Positions 58,513 through 64,000 of a stretch of DNA of 64,000 nucleotides are shown here, piece after piece; position 1 is the stretch's first letter, and the number at the start of each line of letters is the position of its first letter. The position numbers and the translations under genes were made by a program. Origin of the DNA: Purshia tridentata (lineage: Eukaryota; Streptophyta; Magnoliopsida; Rosales; Rosaceae); the NCBI GenBank assembly GCA_003254885.1, contig QANT01006776.1, positions 1-64,000 of the forward strand. Reading direction: 5' to 3'. The notes beneath the pieces were generated by a model. That model did not search any database. It was not told the DNA's origin and saw only the letters and a list, made by a program, of their open reading frames with translations.

Positions 58513-61500
58513 ATGGCTTTCAGAAGCTTAAATATTATTCGTGCTCTCTATCGTACGGCTCAGATTTCAGAATCTTCGTATCTGTGAGTAAAAATTATTC
58601 TGATTAATCCCTGCTTTGTCTGTGAGGAATATTGGAAAAATGAAGGACAGTATAACCTTCAAACATTTAGATTCGAGGTTTCTCGGCATCGAAATGGAGT
58701 TCTTTATTCTTTTTTGTGATTTTTGAAGTACACCCTCGACTAAAATTTTCAGGCTTGGAAGCTCAAGAAGCTACGCTAGTGGTATTTCAAATGGTAATTT
58801 GCTGCGAGACACATTCATGAATTAATTTCTTATTATGCTTCAGTGGGTTGGCACTCAACTCTTTAGAAATTGACATAGTTTTCTGCGTGATCAGTTCCTG
58901 AACATAATTTCCGGAGCATATCGTGTTCCGTATATAACAGCCATGGTGCCCTTCCTTGGACTCCTCGAAATGCTATGACACTGCATTCTAAAATGGTAAA
59001 TTTCTGAAACTTATAACTAGAACTGATGGATGAAAATGCTAATTCTTTTAATGCGTCTATAACTAATATGTCGGTTTTTCTAGAAAGATATACCAATTCG
59101 TTGAGCATCATTTTTTGTTGTTTCTTTATTTTGCATTTAGGCTGTTGAGTTGCCGGTCTTTTTGAACGACACAAGGTTGCTATCAACCCAAGTAAAAGCC
59201 CCTGCACAAGCAAGACAAATGGTAAGCTATCTTTTAATCAGCTGGTTATATGATCTTCTTGAATGGACATAACTGACATATTTTGGACTGGCCATAACTG
59301 GAGCATATGCAACAGAAACAATAATGCCATGTGTATTTACCTTATGATATATCCAGGGAGCTCTTAAAGTAGCCATGTTGAGTCCAGGATTTATCTATGA
59401 ACCTTATGCACCTCGTGAAAAAATCCCGTTTTGGAAGAGGTTAGTTATTTCTTAAGTAAATTTTATTGCTCTTCTAGATTGTGGTAATTAGAGTAAGCAT
59501 TCATAGTAATTGAATTCTACCAAGGGTCAGTAGCACTTCTAGGTAGTTCTCAATTTTCACCAGGTCCAATTATATAATCCTTGTTTTCTTTAGTAATTGT
59601 AGAAATTTAATTGTACTACCAAGCCTCATGGTGTATTTATCATTTCTTTTTTTACTCCCCTGTGTATTCAGGTATTAGAAGCCAGTTTAGGCTTATCTCA
59701 AGGCTTCTTATTTTCCTATGTTATATGTACACACATACACATGCACGTGCGGGTGCACAGACATACACACATGTATTAGTCATGTGGATCCAATATTTGT
59801 TCTTTTGTAAAACATATGATTTAGTTTTTCATTAAACTCTCTCAGCTTCAGTTTCCCTAGACAACTGTTAAACTTGATTATGCACCCTTTTTTTTTTTTA
59901 CAATTCTGTCATCATATATGAACCTTCTGATGTTTTTTGTATTAGATGGTTCACAAGAAGTGGCTGGAGAAGAACAAAAGAAGATATAATTCTAGAGGTG
60001 ATGTTCTAGGATTCTTTTGAAAAAGAACTGTCTTGTTTCATTGATCCAAACCTTTGGTTATATGATATCTATTGAGGCTTCTTTCTTATATTATGGTTAA
60101 CTATGGTGTGTCATTTATAAGAACTTTTTCATGGCTGTCCTCCCCTGTTTTGCTTCTAAATTCTAAGTTTTCCAATCCACTCCTTTTCATACTTTGGTGA
60201 TATACCTGCACTACTAGGATGGCTATATATGGTGCCATCCGCTGTAATTTATTCAGTCAGCTTGGTGTTAGAGGAATGTAGGTCATGCCAAATTTAGAAT
60301 GCAGATTAAACTTTAATCCTGTAGTCAAATGAGGCCTAACATTTTGTCGACATCTAAATTTGTGATATTTCTGGTTTTTTATTTTGCAGCTCAAAAGTGC
60401 ATATGCCATTAATAAATTAAGAAAATCGGGATATTCAAAGCATAAATTCTACAAAGAAGCAATAGAATTATACAAGGAGGTATTTTCATCCCCTTTATTC
60501 TCACTATCTTCTCTCTAGGTTTTATGCATCTCTAGAGTATTTCATCTCTTCTCACTCTCTTCTCTCTAGGTTTTATGCATAAACTTTCTTATGTTGTATT
60601 GCTTCTTTCAATTTTGTATTGCTCCTTTCAATTGCATTGCAGTTTTTTACTTGCTCTAATTTATTCACCTTCTCCTCCAGATAAATACTCGAATGGCGAA
60701 TGGGGACAAAAATTATTTAAGGAAAGCAGCTACAGAGAGAATGTTCTCCGTATGCTTCTGTTCTTTTTAGTTGCTGTTAGGCTTCTGTTTGAAATTCTAA
60801 TTTATCTATCATCTGTTGTAGTTATTCTGCTTTCTCTGATGTAAAGGACATGTTATTGAAGTTATTTATTGTCTTTTTTCTTACAGGAACTAAAGAATGA
60901 AATAAAACAAAGAGAAACCATATGGAGTAAGGTTTACTGGGAAATGGTGGAACCAGTTGTAAAAATACGAACTTTGCGAGCACGACTGGTAAGTGCCTGA
61001 TTTAGTGTAAATTTTGATTCACTCTATGCAAGCATTTCAAAGTTTATTTTACTGAAAAGAAGATTAATAATGTTTACTGTGTAGATGTACTTTCAAAATA
61101 TCCAAATGCATAAATTCCTGATGCTGTCTTCTAACTGACAAGGTTAAAGAAACTGTTCCCTTTTACACTGTTTGCCCCCTCCTTGTTCCCAGTTTTTTTC
61201 TTGTCCTTGTTGGGAATACTAGAATCTCTAGAAATCTCTTTAGTATGTTAATTGATGTTTGTCAGTTGCCATGAGCCCCAAAATTAAAATTGACCATTAA
61301 AATTCAGCATATTAGTTGCTCCGGAATCAAAAGCTTAGCTGTTTTTGCTTCATTTTAATATAAAACCTGAATAAATTGGGGTTCCTAAATTCAAAGTGTG
61401 AAATGGAAAGTTCCAGCTGAGACGCTTATATTCATATATGCTCCTTGAATTAGGATGCTTTACCAAGGATAAATGTACCAATTCAATGTATGATTCGGAA

Positions 61501-62507
61501 CTCATGTTCTGAAATTTTGTACAGTGATGTCCTTTGTTTCTTTGCATTTACTTTGTACTATGCATTTCCCTTCCTTTTTCCAATTACAGATTGGTGTTGA
61601 TCGGAAAGATACCAATAAGGTGTTCATACAGCTTACACTTGAATTTCTCACAAAGCAGGTACACTGATGGGTGGAATTTTCTCTTCTCTGCAGAGTTGAG
61701 TCCTATATGTTATCAATAATGCTAGCATTTAGCTTAGGTTCAGTGTGCATGGTTTGGGCAAGCCCAACAAAAATTGGTGTGTTAAGCACTCAGACTAACT
61801 ATAGTTTGAGATTCTATGGCCATATAGTCAAAGGTTGCAACTTGCAACCTTGTTGGAAGAGGCAGTGTGATTCGTGGCAGTTAGGTAACCAACCAGAATG
61901 CAAAGTGCATAGTTTTAGAAACAGTATCTTTTTAATCTATCATTGTAGGCTTGAACTTGGAATTTGTTTTATCTGTACAGGTCTTCCTGGTTTATTTGAA
62001 ATATCATCTAATGAGAATTCTACTGCCTTTTTTTTTTTTTTTCCTCTATGGCAGAAGTTTGAAGCATATAACTCTAATGGTTCTGTTGCCTCTGGAGATA
62101 AATCTAAGGAGGTAAAGTGAATATTCATATTCAAGTATGTGTTGTGTTTAAAGAGCAACTAATATATGCATCAAAGTCTGGGAAACAATTTTATGCCCTT
62201 GGTTCTCTGGCTTATTTAAGAAGTTATAGAACCACATTTGTAATCTGGTGGGCAAATGGGTTTCAACACAGTTCATGGAAATATATTTAGCAGTATCACT
62301 ACAAATATTAATAGTTCCCTTATCCAAGTTTTTTCTTTTTCTTACAGTAAATGAAACAATTTTTCATTTCCCTGTTAGCCTCCTCCTTTATGTGATTTTA
62401 ATGCTCACCGTGCCGTGTAGGTCCTTGTCCGTGATATCTGGGTATTTGAAAAATCTCTGTTCCACCCTAATGCATTCTGGCGTCTTTGTGGGAGGATTTC
62501 TCTCTAA
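58513..62507 (+). CDS. Mitochondrial Tim44-related / mL45-like protein
   Basis: Twelve GT-AG exons: 58513-58583, 58753-58793, 58895-58995, 59141-59221, 59357-59439, 59946-59997, 60390-60479, 60681-60749, 60887-60988, 61590-61658, 62055-62111 and 62421-62507, 300 residues. The N-terminus MAFRSLNIIRALYRTAQIS is a basic, acid-free mitochondrial presequence. The middle is rich in Lys/Arg helices (KSAYAINKLRKSGYSKHKFYKEAIELYKEIN, in part) and the end VLVRDIWVFEKSLFHPNAFWRLCGRI resembles the Tim44/mL45 fold, where a conserved WxFE region closes the sheet. From memory, Arabidopsis At5g27395 is annotated as Tim44-related and lies beside the BCAT-like 2 gene. Family members are either import-motor subunits or membrane-facing mitoribosome proteins; the sequence does not decide between them. 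Confidence 0.85.
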
Positions 62508-62845
62508 GCAAGGTAGCCTTCACCATGTTGATGACGAAATAAATGCTGTTACCCAATTTTGTAATCTGAGCAATGCCTAAGCTAGTATTCTTCTTGCTCC
62601 ATTACGTTTTAGAATAACTTTATAAAGGGCAATACCATTATTAGTATTCTTTCATTCCATTAAGTTTCAGAATATATAACTTGGGAGGTTTGGATTTTTC
62701 ACTTTTAAGAAAGAAAGGAAACGTTACTTCAAAGTTTCAAATAACAACTCGCAAGAATGGTATCCACATAAGCAAACCATTCATCCAAAAATTATGTTAA
62801 CCTCAGTTTCGTATTGAAAGCTTCACAATTATTATTGCCAGAGAA
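62508..62845. other. 3' flank of the Tim44-related gene
   Basis: Probable 3' UTR and short spacer before the next ORF. CCAG at 62836-62840, after an AT-rich tract, could be a splice acceptor for the following frame. Confidence 0.4.
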
Positions 62846-63403
62846 ATGGATGGAAGAGAAAAACATCTCCAATCTCTGGGCATTTGCCAGAGGCTCCACG
62901 ACTTCATAATGAGAAGGCTACTCTCACAAGCCTTCAAGACTGTGACTTTAGGCCCTCCAATGAATCAAGGGCTAGCCCAAGCACCCATTTCTGGTGCTGT
63001 GCACAATGAAGCTGGAACCAAAATGGACCACAAAGTGCATCCAATGGCTCAAGCCGCTCAAGGAACTTGTGGTAACAATACAAAGGATTTAGACCCTTCT
63101 GTCTCCCTTGGTTGTTCAAGAACTGACCATGCTGAAGATAACAAGGAGCTGCCACCAACTCCAATTGCACCTCAAGCAAAACCTCCAAAGAAAATGGTGA
63201 GCATAAGTGATAGGGTAGAGGATATGGAGAAGACTTTGAAGTTCAGAAGAAAGAATAACTCATTTAAAAAGTTGAATTGGTTAGAGATGGCGACAAATGA
63301 GCCAAAACCTTTAAGATCAATTCTGAAGGTGGGTTCTGATTTGAGCAAGAAGATGGACACATATGTGAATCGTCACTACAAGTCTACAACTGAGGACTTA
63401 TAG
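62846..63403 (+). CDS. Unrecognised 185-residue ORF, possibly the last exon of a larger gene
   Basis: An intact ATG-to-stop frame of 186 codons with codon use like a plant exon. The protein is basic and Lys/Pro/Ser-rich, without signal peptide or membrane segment. The first part contains LHDFIMRRLLSQAFKTV, a possible amphipathic helix; a linker rich in Gln, Gly and Asp follows; the final 75 residues (from PPKKMVSISDRVEDMEKT) are Lys-rich with SFKKLNWLEM and PLRSILKVGSDLSKKMD. I do not recognise a family. A potential acceptor just before the ATG means earlier exons are possible. It starts 338 bases after the Tim44-related gene on the same strand. Confidence 0.5.
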   Translation: MDGREKHLQSLGICQRLHDFIMRRLLSQAFKTVTLGPPMNQGLAQAPISGAVHNEAGTKMDHKVHPMAQAAQGTCGNNTKDLDPSVSLGCSRTDHAEDNKELPPTPIAPQAKPPKKMVSISDRVEDMEKTLKFRRKNNSFKKLNWLEMATNEPKPLRSILKVGSDLSKKMDTYVNRHYKSTTEDL

Positions 63404-64000
63404 GGCTGTACTAGTGTTCTCTGTTCTATGTATCATATAATATACCGCATGTTCATATCATGGTTCCACAAATTAGGCATAGCAGTTAACAAATATAATT
63501 TCATTGTAGAAGTTGCAGATATGACTTTGTGCAAAATTGATGGTGTAGTTGAATGAAAATGGGTATAAAATTTTAAAAATATTCAATGATAAATGGAAAG
63601 TATCAAAAAGAGAACTTGGGAAATATGATCATGTAGAGAATTCAACCTCATTTAAGTATAGCTTGCCTAAAAAATTGCTAATTTCGTCATCTATATTCTA
63701 TTGCCTATATTAGATTCACGGTATATGATTCATTTGACATGAAACAACAGTTTGGAACCCACATTCACCGGAACGGTTTTTTTTTTTTTTTTTATATTTT
63801 NNNTTTTTTTTTTTTTTTATATATTTTAATTAATCAACTGTCGTTTATGAATTTTAAATTCATAACTTCACCGGAAATTAATGAACAAAATATTTCTGTT
63901 ATTGTGTCGGAATGAGAGGTAACCCATAATAAGCTTCCTAAGTTTAAATGTACGAAAATTATTAGATTCTCAAAAGTGGATCTAAAAGAGGAATACTGGT
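63404..64000. other. Right-hand flank with an assembly gap
   Basis: AT-rich DNA with no gene. Three undetermined bases at 63801-63803 sit inside a long poly(T) tract (63779-63819), so the tract length is uncertain. Confidence 0.8.

Noticed and set aside
61671-62120. 149-codon frame near the Tim44-related 3' exons
   Set aside because: It is intron sequence running into exon 11; spliced phases support 61590-61658 and 62055-62111 instead.

Overview
This is a gene-rich stretch of plant nuclear DNA. The intergenic DNA is AT-rich, the genes are split by many short GT-AG introns, and every recognised protein is closest in kind to a dicot protein. Gene order from the right-hand two thirds looks eudicot: from memory, the RING-H2 ATL, aminotransferase-like, GDSL, TLP18.3, TRM11/RZ-1A and Tim44-related genes sit next to each other in matching combinations in Arabidopsis (parts of At3g05180-05200, At5g27395-27420, At1g54780-54790 and At3g26410-26420). 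The species cannot be named from the sequence alone. No prokaryotic, organellar or viral block was seen, and no LTR element was recognised.

Layout. 1-1.1 kb: a foldback repeat, probably a DNA-transposon relic. 1.1-2.3 kb: an intronless ATL6/ATL31-type RING-H2 ubiquitin ligase (minus). 2.3-12.9 kb: a long AT-rich intergenic region with microsatellites, two tiny poly(T) retroposon scars and an orphan cluster of site II (TGGGCC) motifs. 12.9-14.7 kb: a bHLH94/96-type transcription factor (plus, 3 exons). 16.4-19.7 kb: TRM11 tRNA methyltransferase (minus, 6 exons), head to head with RZ-1A, a zinc-knuckle glycine-rich RNA-binding protein (20.9-22.0 kb, plus). 24.6-25.3 kb: a nodulin-21/VIT-like vacuolar iron transporter (minus). 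26.2-27.2 kb: nested foldback MITEs with TAA target duplications. 28.1-34.3 kb: an 18-exon branched-chain-aminotransferase-like protein (minus). 35.5-38.6 kb: a 10-exon FAM86/EEF2KMT-like lysine methyltransferase (minus), head to head with a KIN-1 kinesin (39.3-42.9 kb, plus, 15 exons). 44.1-46.5 kb: a GDSL esterase with an extra upstream copy of its first exon. 47.2-48.7 kb (minus) and 49.2-51.6 kb (plus): TLP18.3 and a PPD6-like PsbP-domain protein, a divergent pair of thylakoid-lumen proteins. 54.0-57.8 kb: a vacuolar NHX Na+/H+ antiporter (14 exons). 58.5-62.5 kb: a mitochondrial Tim44-related/mL45-like protein (12 exons). 62.8-63.4 kb: an unrecognised 185-codon ORF. A 3-base N gap lies at 63801-63803.

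The exon models were built by hand from reading-frame continuity, splice dinucleotides and remembered family sequences; in each multi-exon model the phases close exactly. Three introns depart from the ordinary: a GC-AG intron in TRM11, a probable U12-type intron in the kinesin, and an apparent GA-AG boundary in the EEF2KMT-like gene, which is either a non-canonical splice site, a lesion or a sequence error. Functionally the genes are mostly housekeeping (tRNA modification, RNA binding, protein methylation, thylakoid repair, mitochondrial translation or import, vacuolar ion transport). The window shows no operon-like or clustered pathway, and I found no convincing previously undescribed biological system. 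The most useful leads are the splicing oddities, the possible alternative first exon of the GDSL gene, the two-sided promoters and the small repeat structures.
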